From positions 4,031,501-4,095,500 of the forward strand of contig JBBBDQ010000330.1 of assembly GCA_037127315.1 (NCBI GenBank): a stretch of DNA of 64,000 nt, read 5' to 3'. The notes below the pieces were generated by a model. That model did not search any database. It had not been told where the DNA came from and was given only the letters and a program-made list of their open reading frames with translations. Below, one piece after another: positions 34,979 through 46,684 of the stretch. The translations under genes and the position numbers were made by a program. Source of the stretch: Ascarosepion bandense (lineage: Eukaryota; Mollusca; Cephalopoda; Sepiida; Sepiidae). Position 1 is the stretch's first letter; every line of letters begins with the position of its first letter.

Positions 34979-36834
34979 TTTTTTCAGATACATTATTGTA
35001 AATAAAAAAATTCTTGCTGTTTCACTTTCACACTGGGTAAAAGTACTTTTTTTTATTGTGTACCTATGTAGATATGTAATTTATGTATTTATTTGTATAT
35101 GGGAAGTGTGCATACATTAAATCTATTATATTCAAAATAGATAAGAGTCTTTGAATTAACTTGGTCTATATCAGAGCTTTTGCCTTGTCTCTAACTGAGT
35201 TAGGACCCTGTTCGTGCATTTAAGGCTTGTAGTAATAAAATTAATTAATTGAAGTAAATTAAAAAAATCATGACAAAATTTTGCATCAAACAAGTATCAA
35301 TGACAAAAAGAACTAATAAAATTTTTTAACTAGAACCCATAAGGGAATAGTTGGAATAAAACCAGCAAGAATCAACTGCTTGTTTAACTTAACAAGACTG
35401 AGTAAGTCCAGTGTAATTAAAATTAACCCAATCTTCCTACACACCACCTAGCCTAAAGATAGCAGGATTAATGGTTTGTTAGATAAAATATAAGTTGACT
35501 AACCTAATGAAGGTATTCATATTCAATATTAATCAGCTAATTCTATGTTGAATAATATGAAATGTTAAATTCTTGTCTTGGGCTACTTGTCTGTATTAGG
35601 AGCCTCTGATTTTCAAATAAAAAAATTAGTTGTGCATCAGTGTCAGGGTAAAAGCAAATTGTCTATTTTAGGAACACATGTAGAATATTAAGAGAAATAG
35701 ATCAACTGGATGTCATGAAGAACAAATTGCGAATGAATGAACATACAATTGTTACACTGCAGTATCATATCATGATATGAGAATTTTATAAGATTTATTA
35801 CTTATCTTACTAGCTATTCATATCCTTACAATAAACAAAGAGTTTGAGATTGCTTAACAGGCATTGGGCCATTTTTGATTGTGCATGGAAATTGAAAAAA
35901 CGTTCAATTTAAGTTCACATTATCTCTCAAATCCCTGATACACCTAACAAATAGATGACCTACCAATTTGTGAGATTTTACAAACCACTACTATTGAATA
36001 CAGACATGGGAATTGATATACATGATCATGCAGTCATTTTCTGCTTCTTCAGGTTGTGGATTATCCTAACTAATTTCAATAAGAAGTTGTTGGAAGGTGC
36101 TGTCAAGCAGCTATAAAAATGGGACACTTCCTGTCTTCATTATTTTGTCACTCTTTTTCTTCTAGCATGTAATAAAAGTGACAATGTCAAATGGGCCCTC
36201 CCTGGACATGGGAATATCTTTCTCCTTAGTAACTGAGCACACTCTCCCCCCCCCCACACACACATGTGAATCAACCACATAATTGCTAATTTTTAATGTC
36301 TTCTTTCTATTGCATACATACTAATGTATTTTCTCTCTCTTTTTATTCAGTTATATAAAAACAAAATTTTCAATGCCTTGTTGAAATTCATTATTTTCCT
36401 TACTTGTGCTAAATATTGTTGCCACTGCTTTTAGTCTAACTAGGAGCAGTAGAGCAACAAAGGTTTTATTAAAAGTAAATTTTGTAAGAAGAGACAAAAA
36501 TGGAGAAAAAAATGATTTGACAAAGAAAACACTGATAGGTCAAAATTCATTATGGCCAAATTAAATTAAATTTCTGTAACAATATGGTTTGCAAAAGAAT
36601 TACATAACAAGGCAATGTAAAAAGGTTACGTAACATTTATCAAAAAACAAATTTTCAAAAACATTTTTCAACACCAAAGGTATTACAGAAATAGACACAC
36701 TAAGCATATTCAATGTTATAAAAATTTTCTTTTATATGAAAGACTTTCTTCAAATCAAATTACTTGTTTAAATTCATAAAATATTTAAACACAGTTAAAA
36801 AAAATAAAGCACTTTTTGAAAAGCAAAGAAAGCA
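34979..36834. other. Spacer, nothing recognised
   Basis: AT-rich, with a short C-run and (CA)n at 36,247-36,263. No coding or repeat similarity seen. Confidence 0.45.
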
Positions 36835-37525
36835 AAAAGGAATAACCTATAGATGGCAATTGACATTGCATTTGAATTTTTAGAAATTGTAGCTATAAGG
36901 GAAGCAGGTAAATAGGAGGAAATTTCACAGGTGTGAAGTGTGAGAAAAGAAACTGTCAAAGAAGAAGAAGCAGTTACACTTAACTATTTCAACGGTAAAG
37001 AGGTAGAACTTAGATACCGATTAAGTAATATGCTTAAATTCATGTGATCAGGGCACCAGAAAAAAAAGCTCTTCAGGACAGTTGCCTTGAAAATATTTGT
37101 AGAAAAGTCGAAAGGAAGCCACATCATGTCAGTGAGAAAGTGACTGAAGTAGAGATACCAAGCAAGATTGATTACGTTCTAGATCCTTCTTTGGATTTTG
37201 TTGAGAATCTTGAGATGAATAGCAGGAGCAGCTGACTAGATATGCAGTATTCAATGAATAAATGAATAGTAGATTTAAAAATGTACAAGATTGATTCTGA
37301 TGAGAAAAACTTTTTGGCCTAACATAATGACCCAATCTTCCTAGCAGTAGAAGCACATAGATTTGATGTAGTCATTCCACTTCAGGTTTGGTTGTAAAAG
37401 TGAGGCCAAGAAGGCACAGGGTATTTCTCTCTAGGAAACTAGCATCGTCCAAGTTGACAGCTAGCAGGAAAGTTTCTCTATGGTGGTTAAAGGAGAGCAA
37501 ATTTAAGAAAAATTCATACCACATT
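36835..37525 (-). pseudogene. LINE RT 3' fragment (CR1/Jockey-like family)
   Basis: Colinear on the minus strand with the family between the NHHR segment (37,470) and the 3' UTR (36,840). It includes a decayed IHYILNT...KIL stretch and a TTTCACA..TGTGAAGTGTGAGA-like block (reverse of the WNSLP region). Many frameshifts; older than the 47 and 60 kb copies. Confidence 0.7.
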
Positions 37526-38320
37526 CACATTGAGAATTTTCTTAACCTCAAGTGACACAGTGTTTCACGGAGTGAATATCCATGGTTGTCTGCTTTTCAA
37601 GACATTGTAACCGCTGTTTTTATAAACAATGTACACGCAAATGAATATAATCTTTATTTTTTTATTATTAACCAATCAGTTGTTCTTAAAAATTTTATAT
37701 TTGTAATTACTCAGAAATTCATAGACAATAAAAACATAAAACAATAAAAGACACAGACAATACCATTTATTTTTGGTACAAGTATAGAGTAGACAAGGAA
37801 GTATCATTTTGTGAAATCAAAGTCTTTCTATTTTCCAAGAACTTGCCAAAAAAGTAAAAACTTCTTGTCACAAAAAATGATAAAAAGTACTGCACCTTGA
37901 ATTTTTGTTAAATAAAGCATGGCTAATTTTTACTTGCATCTTTTAATGTCAGTTATAACTAAATTTAATGGGAAATAAACTGTAGTGGTAGTTTAATTTT
38001 AGTATAGGAAGAGTGGAGACTACGAATTGTCTGCTCTATACTAGAACAAGGAAGTTGTTCATTTTGTATGACTACTTGAGTATTGACCACAAGGATAAAC
38101 AACTTTGCAGAATAAATACTAGTGAATGATAAACCTTTTAAATAGCAATTATGATGATAATTTTAAATAGTTTTTATATATTGTCTCAAATTCAAGTATT
38201 TAATAAGTTAAATCTTATTTAAATATTAATTGGAGTTATATTTTGATTGGTATTTAAAGTGGTTATAAGTTATTAAAATAAGAAAATTATTGAACTCTTA
38301 AAATTTCTGATTCTTTTCTT
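37526..38320. other. Spacer, nothing recognised
   Basis: AT-rich with no feature shared with other parts of the window. Confidence 0.45.
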
Positions 38321-38324
38321 GATA

Positions 38325-38845
38325 GAGATCCACCCATGCACTGAATACTGCGGTCACATCTGGTCGGGTGCCCCTGCTATTTATCTTGGGCTTCTTGACA
38401 AAATCCAACAAAGAATCTGTAATGTAATTGATCCCAACCTGGTAGCTCAACTCCAGTCACTTTCTCACCAATGTAATGTCACTTCCCTCAGTCCCTTCTA
38501 CAAATACTTTCACGGATTCTGTTCCAATGAGCTTAGCTCCCTGGTGTCCCCTCTCCATGAATTTAGTCGAGCTTCTAGACTAGCAGCTAGGTCCCACTCT
38601 TTTACATCAAAACCAATCAAATGTAATCACAACTTCTACTCTAGCAATGTCTTTGCTCGCACTTTCCACCCATGGAATTCTCTTCCATATACTTACTTTC
38701 TTGAAATCTACAATCTCCAAGAATTTAAATGCATAGTCAATTGCCATCTCTTATCTTCTTGACTAACATCCTTTCCCTGACAACCCTTGTATCATGTTGT
38801 TCATCCTTTCCACTCCAGTCCCATGCAGCCCTCTTCACACCTGTA
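38325..38845 (+). pseudogene. LINE RT C-terminal fragment with an open frame
   Basis: Open to 38,762, coding for HPCTEYCGHIWSGAPAIYLG, LDKIQQRICNVIDPNL, FYKYFHGFCSNELSS and WNSLPYTYF, ending CHLLSS. It is the last ~145 residues of the family RT. No catalytic motif is included. The 3' UTR is decayed and runs into repeat R4 at about 38,848. Confidence 0.8.
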
Positions 38846-38847
38846 TT

Positions 38848-39580
38848 TATAGTGGGTTGCTTATCTATTCTTTTTCTAGTTGTAGTGGGATTCCGTTCTA
38901 GTGAAGGGTAATTGTATACTGTTGCAGGTTAACAGAATTTGGACTTGTTGTAGATAGCCCACTATAAGTCATAAAATGATTATAAAATCAAGAAAAGCAA
39001 ATTGAGTTGAAAATAACATTTTTATATGAACACATATCAATTAATGTTTTACAATTAAAGCAATACTTGAATATACGTCCAACAGAGGTTAAAATGTTCA
39101 TGGCAAATAATAAGCTGAAAGAGAATAAATGCTTAGGAATGTGGGGAGCATGTAAGTGAGGAATGTCTTTGATGTAGTCGCTCCTTAGGTCAGTAAGTAG
39201 TTTTGAGACAGGGGAGAAGGAAAGAGGCAAGCATAGTAGCCACTTGACTTAAGTCAAGGGGATATTGATTACACTCTTCTCCTCAAGTTCTGCCTGCTGG
39301 GGTCTGTCTGTGTCCGCTTTTTATATCTGCTTTTTGGATCACAGCAGATCGTTTGGAATTTCACACTTGTATTTGATTCTGGGCTTCCCATTGGCTGGTA
39401 AATAAAATTCGTGTAGGCTCGCAAAATGAAATTTAATATTTGATTAATTTTTATTTTTCAACCAGAACATCTGCGCGGGTTCACTTGCACACAGATGACT
39501 TTTGGTTATTTACCTTTTTGCCGTGAGAGAGCAAACATCCAGTCCATCGCTTTTGCTTGGTCGGTATCACCACATATTCT
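38848..39580 (+). repeat. Dispersed repeat R4, copy A
   Basis: Starts TATAGTGGGTTGCTTATCT and contains GATAGCCCACTATA at 38,950-38,963, an inverted match to the start. It goes on through CACTTGACTTAAGTCAAG, GGCTTCCCATTGG, AACATCTGCGCGG and CTTGGTCGGTATCACCACA. It aligns in order with 41,253-42,550 (copy B). CpGs are retained in the second half. Class unknown; the internal inverted segment suggests a DNA-transposon-like origin or a small MITE at the 5' end. Confidence 0.55.
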
Positions 39581-39581
39581 C

Positions 39582-39715
39582 ATCCTTTTTTTTCTCATTC
39601 TCTGACTCCCCTGTAACTTGTTCCTCTTTCTTATCACTCACCTTTTATGTAACCCCAGTGCACCAATGGTAGTTCTGCCTTGCTTGGAGTGAGATGATTA
39701 GAAAAAAGAAAAGAA
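39582..39715 (+). mobile_element. LINE 3' UTR fragment
   Basis: Pyrimidine-rich block, TATGTAACCCCAGTGCACCA, TTGCTTGGAGTGAGATGATT and an A-rich tail: the family 3' end in plus orientation. Confidence 0.7.
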
Positions 39716-39737
39716 AAATAAAAGTACCATGTTTTTT

Positions 39738-40110
39738 AATTATTTCACCCCAAGTAAGGTGATAATGCCACTAAAACACAAGGGATAACTGAGAATCGAA
39801 GACAATGAAAACACTTTAATGAGGAGAAAGGACAAAAAAAGGACAAGTTTCAAGAGAATAGAAGATGTGATTGACATTGTACTTTTTTTTTTTTTGAAGA
39901 CTGTAGGTGGCATGGAATCAGAAAATAAGAAGAAAATTCCACACATTAGAAGCGAGAGAAAAAAAACTATTAGAATAAAACTTACAGTTACACCTACCTA
40001 TTTCAACAGTAATACAATGAGACCTAGTTGCTAATGTAGTAATATGTTTAAATTCATGGGGTCAAGTTACCAAAAAGGATAGCTCATTAGAACAATTGCC
40101 ATGAAGAACA
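39738..40110 (-). mobile_element. LINE 3' fragment, minus strand
   Basis: Family 3' end in reverse (ATTATTTCACCCCAAGTAAGG at 39,739), facing the plus-strand fragment 20 bases to the left. Extends to the RT C-terminal region and is cut at about 40,110 by unique sequence. Confidence 0.7.
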
Positions 40111-40236
40111 TTTACAGTAAAGCTTCATCTTTGCTATTTATCACTGTATGGGCATTATAACTCCAAATAAATAATTATACACCTCCTAATATTTATATAT
40201 ACAAAAATATTCACAAAAATGTGAGGCAACAACATG
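39913..40236 (+). repeat. Segmental duplication, source copy
   Basis: Nearly identical to 41,292-41,613 (a handful of mismatches and one small indel by eye). It covers the LINE truncation point and about 125 bp of non-repeat sequence beyond it, so the match is a duplication and not two LINE insertions. Confidence 0.85.
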
Positions 40237-40564
40237 TGAAAGCAACAAAATGAGTGTTATTTATTATTTAGTTGTTATGTAGTGCTGGAGAAATGAGAGA
40301 CAATAATGCTGAGTAAAATTGTGAGTTTGAAGTCAAAAGTAGATTAAATATGGATCAGAATCTGACAAAATGATAAGATAAAGAATAAGTAATGTGTGTA
40401 CAGTCTTTCTTGCATGTTTTTTTTTTATAGGTGTGTATGCACTGCTTGTCTGATAGTAAGAATGTCGCATGTTTATGTGTATAGAAGAGAAAAGTGGGGC
40501 CAATTGTCATTGGTTCAGAATTAGTGAATTAATGATAATTATTATCATTATAATTATTTTATGT

Positions 40565-40828
40565 CATGTTCATAATGACTATTTGCCATGTTTATAATGA
40601 CTATTTGCCATGTTCAAAATAACCATTTACCTTGTTTTAAATGGCTATTTGCCATGATCTAAGTGAATATTTGCCATGTTCAAAATAACCATATACCATA
40701 TTTTAAATAACTATTTGTTATGTTCTAAATTGATATTTGCCATGTTCAAAGTGACTATTTGTCATGTTCTAAATTACTATTTTCCATATCATAAGTGAAT
40801 ATTTTCCATGTTCTAAGTGACTATTTAC
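40565..40828 (+). repeat. 22-bp minisatellite, 12 units
   Basis: Twelve consecutive 22-base units of the type CATGTTCTAAATGACTATTTGC, all exactly 22 long, with point differences only. Flanked by AT-rich unique sequence. Confidence 0.9.
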
Positions 40829-41291
40829 CAAGTTAAAATTAACATTTGAAAGTTCTTCAAGCTATAAATAAAAAGAATAAATTATTTACCTGTATGATTC
40901 TTGCTTGATAGAACATTGCTTTTCTGCTGACCTTTAAATTTACTTAGACTTACATACTAATTTCAGTCTAGATACCTTAACTCTAGTAATCGTTATAGTT
41001 ATGCATTGTTATTAACCATAATAAGTATATAATCAATTGATATTTGATCACTAATTATAATGACAATAATGTGAGTCTATATTAATCTGACAATAAAGCT
41101 GGAAAACATAAATATAACAAATGCTTCGTTAATTTCTTTAATGTTAAGAGATAATTTGTCAATACTTGTCTTTCATTAAGATAATTTTCCTTAACTACAA
41201 GTGGTCAGAAAACTTTTGGAAAGATATTAAGCAATGCTAACTTGATGGTTCTATAGTGGGTTATCCGTTATAGTGAAGTGTATTTGTGTGT

Positions 41292-41613
41292 TGGAATCAG
41301 GAAATAAGAAAATTCTACACATTAGAAGCGAGAGAAAAAAAACTATTAGAATAAAACTTACAGTTACACCTACCTATTTCAACAGTAATACAATAAGACC
41401 TAGTTGCTAATGTAGTAATATGTTTAAATTCATGGGGTCAAGTTACCAAAAAGGATAGCTCATTAGAACAATTGCCATGAAGAACATTTACAGTAAAGCT
41501 TCATCTTTGCTATTTATCACTGTATGGGTATTATAACTCCGAATAAATAATTATACACCTCCTAATATTTATATATACAAAAATATTCACAAACATGTGA
41601 GGCAACAACATGT
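41292..41613 (+). repeat. Segmental duplication, inserted copy
   Basis: Direct copy of 39,913-40,236 placed inside repeat R4 copy B. Its right end is immediately followed by an inverted copy of its own last ~28 bases. Confidence 0.85.
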
Positions 41614-41639
41614 TGTTGCCTCACATTTTTGTGGATATA
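41584..41639. repeat. 56-bp near-perfect palindrome (fold-back)
   Basis: Arms of 28 bases meet between 41,611 and 41,612 with no spacer. The inner 16 positions pair perfectly (core GTGAGGCAACAACA / TGTTGTTGCCTCAC), and 26 of 28 pair overall. The right arm is closer to the source sequence at 40,208-40,235 than to its own left arm. Confidence 0.95.
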
Positions 41640-41849
41640 CCATCTTTCTTCCCTCAGATATGGGTTAATTAGTAATACTTGTATCACTAAATATCACTGA
41701 ATTTGGCCTTGTTAGTAGATAGCCCACTATAAGGGGGTATAAAACAAGAAAATCATATTGTGTATAGAAACAAAATTTATAAACTATCGCCCGGTTCACA
41801 CTCCACCCACATCTATTGATCAGGTGAAGAGGCTCATCCCTTGTTCCCT

Positions 41850-41955
41850 GGTTAGGATGTGGTTTCCGACTTTCTCTTTTCCAATCTTTTTACTCTTACG
41901 TAGCCCCCTGTGCATCAGTGGTATTATCACCTTGCTTGGGGTGATATGATTATAA
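41850..41955 (+). mobile_element. LINE 3' end fragment
   Basis: CTTACGTAGCCCCCTGTGCA, TCAGTGGTATTATCACCTTG and CTTGGGGTGATATGATTATA followed by an A-run and (TA)n. Confidence 0.75.
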
Positions 41956-42780
41956 AAAAAAAAAAATATATATATATATATATCAATTAAGGTTTTTTTA
42001 TAAATAAAAGTAATGTCTTTTGGTTGGTACAAAGGTTGTTAAAAATATTCAGAGCAGTAATTGCTGAAAAAGTTTGTGCATATGTATGTGTGTGTGTTTG
42101 TTTATTAGGAGTGTCTTTGAAGTCTCTGCTCAGTCCACCAGGTAAGTGGCTCAGTGAACAGTGAAGAAGAAGATGAGAGAGAAAAGAGGGGCAACATAAT
42201 ACTATCACTTGACGAGGTCAAGGGACATGTTAATTATGCTCGTATTTTGTCAACTGGCGATAGTTTTCTGTGTCATACTTTTATTTCATCTTCGGGGCTC
42301 CGAACAAGTCATTTGGGAATTCACACCCAGATTTAATTTTAGGCTTCCCATTGGACGATAAAAAAAATTCACGTCAGCTCGCAAAAAGAGTCTGTAAAAG
42401 GAATTTGATATTTATTTATTTTTGGTTTTCCACCGGAACATCTGCGTGGAGCCCAAATGCGCAAAGACCAGTTTTGGTCATTTGCTATCTGGATCTCTGA
42501 GGGCAAACATTCAGTCCCTTGCTTGCTCGGTATCACCACAGTTCTCTACAGTTCCTCAATATTTATAGGTTTAAAATCTTGCATTTGAATAGACCCCTCC
42601 ATAGAGTCCATGAATGGATACAACTGGTCACAAAGTAGTACAATTTAGTGTCCACCAGCCAATGTCATGTTTAGGTAAACCAGCCAATACAGCCTATAAC
42701 ATACTATTATGAAATCATGAAAAGCCTACATGGTGCATTTTTGACAAATGTATTCCACGGGCTCATTGGGTCTACACCAC

Positions 42781-43105
42781 GCCCAAACTGTACCATCAAT
42801 TTGAAACAGTTCTCATACAATCACCAAAGTTAAGCAGGATTGAGTCTGGTCAATACTAAAATGGGTAACCACTTTGGAATACCAGATGCTGTAAGCTTAG
42901 ATGTGCAGATGGTATAATGAATAACAGCTTAAAAATTGAAAATAGCAAAGCCAAGTTCTAATTTCAGTTGGGTTTGTTATATTCACTTACATGCAAATAC
43001 CCTTGGGAAAGGTATTAATCCACCTTTCTTCCCTCAGGTATGGGTTAATTAGTAATACTTGTATCACTAAATCATTATTATCTCCTAAAAATTCTTAAAA
43101 CCTAG
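42781..43105 (+). mobile_element. Composite 5S-tRNA SINE
   Basis: 42,781-42,897 is 5S rRNA-like (CAATCACCAAAGTTAAGCAG, TTGAGTCTGGTCAATACT, ACCAGATGCTGTAAGC). It runs straight into a tRNA-derived unit starting TTAGATGTGCAGATGG and a body (CACTTACATGCAAATACCCT, GGTATTAATCCACC). A type II tail follows, ending near GGTTGATAAATCATGAAAAA. Not a functional 5S gene: the sequence is diverged and fused. Confidence 0.85.
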
Positions 43106-44140
43106 AAATATTTTCTGCAAAAGGTTGATAAATCATGAAAAACAAATTATTAAAAAAAACAAGGTCTAATTAGTGATTTCATGAGCCCAGGTAAAGTACA
43201 GAGGCACTCTGGGAGGTTTTTATGCTTCCACATCCCATGAATTTTAAAGAGCATTGAACTGACTTACTAGATATGCCTTGTATATCATACATTTGATTCA
43301 AGACAATATAACATCTGTTACTACAGATAATTCTACCCAGAAGCCTCCAGTCAGGATCATTAAGGATCCGTGTTTATGGTAGCAATACTTTCTATCAAGT
43401 TTTCTTGGTACATAAGTGTCAATGTAGAGAATAGAATATCCCATCTATCTGTTCCTCACAATCAGGCCTTATTTGAACTCTGAAAATTCACATCACTTTT
43501 TTATGAGTAGTCTAGCCAGTGTTCACACTGACTTATCAGATGTCAGAGTATAACACTTATAGTTCTGGGCATTTCTATGATGTCCAGGTATGGTGGTGCT
43601 GCATATCATCACCTTTATTCATTGCTATTCCATGACTTTTAACATGTTAGTGCATATCAAATTCAAATTTAGTCTGTATTAAGGTACAATTATGACTGCT
43701 TTATTTTTTCTCCACCCATCAGAATTTGCTGTGTAACTATATAATCATTACAATGAATTAAAGATTTGACAAATTTATTGAATAAATCCTATTGTAACAT
43801 TATTGATTACATAACTGAATAGTTATATAATATCATCATATCATATTAAATAATCTCTCTCTCTCTACATACACACACACATGCACAGACCACACACACA
43901 CACACATATATATGTTTCTAAATAAATTCCTAGTGAACAGTGATCAACTACAGCAAAAAGTTTCATGTGTTTTCATGCAATCATCACATAGTCGGCAACT
44001 GCTTTTGGTAAAAATGAGCATTTTTATACCCACTTGACAAGTTCAAGATATTCCATTGAGGGTAACTAATGTGTACATATTATACACACACCAACTAAAC
44101 TCATGAAGGAAAAAAATGCTCATGTTGCCAAGACAGAAAT

Positions 44141-44144
<4 letters not shown>
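43106..44144. other. Spacer with (CT)n/(CA)n microsatellites
   Basis: Short CT and CA tracts at 43,855-43,905. No coding or repeat family recognised. Confidence 0.45.
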
Positions 44145-44171
<27 letters not shown>

Positions 44172-44175
<4 letters not shown>

Positions 44176-45384
44176 GTTGTTACAAAAATAGTGTTTGCTC
44201 GAAGTCTTGTATTTTGCAAAGCCATTTTAACATAGTATTCACAGTATATATTAGGTGAATTTTGGCAAAAATAATAATTAATGTGAGCTCTTTAATAATT
44301 TTTCATTTATTTTCAGACAGAAATATTCTTGAAGCATAGGAACCCTTAATTATGAACATGACAAAACATGATTGTCATTTCCTTTTCTTGCATGAGTTCA
44401 AACTTGGCCAGAGTGCCACCCAAACTTCTCCCAATATCAGAGAGCATTAAGTGATTGGACAGCAAGATAGTGGTTCCAGAAATTCCATACTGACGATGAG
44501 AGCCTTGAAGATGAAGAAGGTAGAGAACAGTCATGCAGTCTTGACAATGAACAATTGCAAGCAGTTGTTGAGCAAAGCCTACGTCAAAGTGTCAGAGAAA
44601 TGTCTCAGATACTTGGTGTCAGCAATGCAACGGGCTTACCGTTTGCAGAGTATTGGCAAGGTGAAAAAGCTCAATAAATAGGTTCCTCATGATTTCAATG
44701 AAAATCAAAAACTTTTTTGAAGTGGGCTCGATGTTTTTCTGTATAACATCAATTATCCCTTCCTTGACCAAATATGATGAAAACTATAAATGACCAAGTC
44801 AATGGCTTAATCGTGAGTCCCCCAAACATTTTCCAAAGCCAAAGTTGCATCTGCAAAAGATTATGGTGACTGTCTGGTGGTCTGTAATTGGTTAGCCATT
44901 ACAACTTTCTGGAAGCCAATTAGAACATTACTGCAGAGATTTATTGCAATGAACTTGCCGAAATGTATCCATGCCTGCAAAAAAATGGGAGCTGTATTAG
45001 TGAATTGATGTGGTCTAATTCTGCTTCATGATAATGCGTGGCCACATGTTCCAAGAAGGATGTTGAAAAAACTCAAAGACTTGGGATATGAGAGTTTACC
45101 ACATCTTCCATATTCTCCTGATCTTTCACCTACTGATTAGTTTTTTTTAGTACTTCACTTTTTTAAATGGTAAAACTTTTAGGTCCAAACCAGAGGTGGA
45201 ATCAGTTTTCAAAGATTTTGTTGCATAACTTTTATCAATGAGAAATAAATAATCTTGTCAATCAATGGCAGAGATGCAGAGATGCTCAAGGCTCATATTT
45301 TGACTAATTTCAACATTTCTTCAGAAAATTTTCAAGAATAAAATTATTTTTCTGAAATTGGCCATTATTTTTGTAACACCCTAA
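44172..45384 (+). pseudogene. Mariner transposon with terminal inverted repeats, degraded transposase
   Basis: Left terminus TTAGGTTGTTACAAAAATA and right terminus (reverse) TTAGGGTGTTACAAAAATAA pair at about 20 of 22 positions; a TA precedes the left end. Within it, plus-strand frames give SLEDEEGREQSCSLDNEQLQ, VVEQSLRQSVREMSQILGVS, LQSIGKVKKLNK, a decayed catalytic region, LILLHDNAWPHVPRRMLKKL and LPHLPYSPDLSPTD. These are mariner landmarks, including the last two catalytic aspartates. Stops and frameshifts throughout. At 1.2 kb the length is normal for mariner. Confidence 0.85.
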
Positions 45385-45799
45385 ATTATACAAGTAAAAG
45401 ATTTGTCACTTAGCTTACTGATGTTACCTTCAGCATCACAATTCCAGAGTTTCATAAACAAACCTTCTGGGAATCATTCCATCCACTCATCAGGGATATC
45501 AGCAATTGACTACTTATACTTCTTGATTTTTCATTTTTATATGCACATTTCATTGTGCAAGTGTTTCTTTTTATAGTGCATGTATGCATGCATGCATGTG
45601 TGTGTGCATGTGCACAAGTGCACATATGTGTCCATCTGTGCATTTGTACACATGGGTAGAATGTCATAGTTACTTGTCCTTTTCAGCATTTTCTTAATTT
45701 TAGACTTGCTCCTTATTGTTTTTTCCCTTTTTTCTCTGTTTCCTCTTCTTTTAATTGTAGCCATTTTGACGTTTGGTTTTCCAAACATACTGTTGTTGT

Positions 45800-45803
<4 letters not shown>

Positions 45804-45846
<43 letters not shown>
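45804..45846 (+). repeat. (TA)n microsatellite
   Basis: About 21 TA units, flanked on both sides by ACTGTTGTTGTTAAATA / ACTATTGTTGTTAAATA, so the flank itself is duplicated around the tract. Confidence 0.9.
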
Positions 45847-45849
<3 letters not shown>

Positions 45850-45871
45850 ACATACTATTGTTGTTAAATAT

Positions 45872-46645
45872 GTAACCCTATTTTCAGATGGTTGGTATTA
45901 ATTTTAGGTGATTTTCAAGATGAGAAGTGATGAGAAGAGATTTCTCTAAAATTGGGGAATACAATTATTTTTGTCAGGAAAAGTAGCCAAAATGTTAAGA
46001 AGTGTAAAATTGCAGGTACAAAGTATAGTGGATACAAAATTATTTTTAAGCAAATTCATCAAAGTGATTTGAGTCAAAATATCTGTCAGTGAGTTTTAAT
46101 GATGGGTGACAATTTCCTGTATTCTAGGTTAACAGGACAGTTGATAAGAGTAGGAAAACAAATAGAGGGAATGTTTTTACTATTGGAAGTAGAATGGTTA
46201 AATATAATTGTTTTCATTTTAAGCTGGTAAAAGTTATACAGGAAAGAAGATGGAAACCTTATCCACCTCTTTCCCACTCTGGTCTGCATGCTGTTTAACA
46301 AAATCAGAATGTAAGACAAGAATAAGTCAGTCGGCTCCCATATCATGGAAGAAGAGATTTGAAATATGGTTGGCCTGAAAACTCACCTGCTGCTAGAAAT
46401 AAGAGGAAGATGATTGGAGAGATATTGCAAATTTAACCAACTGAAAGTTGAATAACCGATCGTCCTGAGAAATAATAACTCGTCTGCTGCTAGAAAAATA
46501 AGAAGATGGGAGGGAGAAATATTGCAAATTCAAGCAACTGATTGTCCTGTAGAAATAATATAACCCAAATATTCTACTGAAATACCAGTCAACTGATTTT
46601 TCTTTTCCATCACTTATTTTGACTTGCTTGTAATTTTGTAATTAT

Positions 46646-46684
<39 letters not shown>

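Larger units (their letters stand above)
41253..42550 (+). repeat. Dispersed repeat R4, copy B, heavily remodelled
   Basis: Aligns with copy A: TATAGTGGGTTATCCGT start, GATAGCCCACTATA at 41,720, ATATCAATTAAGGTTTT (41,980), CACTTGACGAGGTCAAG (42,207), GGCTTCCCATTGG (42,341), CATCTGCGTGGA (42,439), CTCGGTATCACCACAG (42,525). It differs by a patchwork insertion at 41,292-41,692 and a LINE 3' end at about 41,850-41,955. Confidence 0.55.

Noticed and set aside
40565..40828. CRISPR-like array
   Set aside because: Units are contiguous 22-mers with no spacers; a minisatellite in a eukaryotic genome.
46086..46346. 86-codon minus-strand open frame
   Set aside because: Lies entirely in the interior of dispersed repeat R2 with no recognisable protein pattern.
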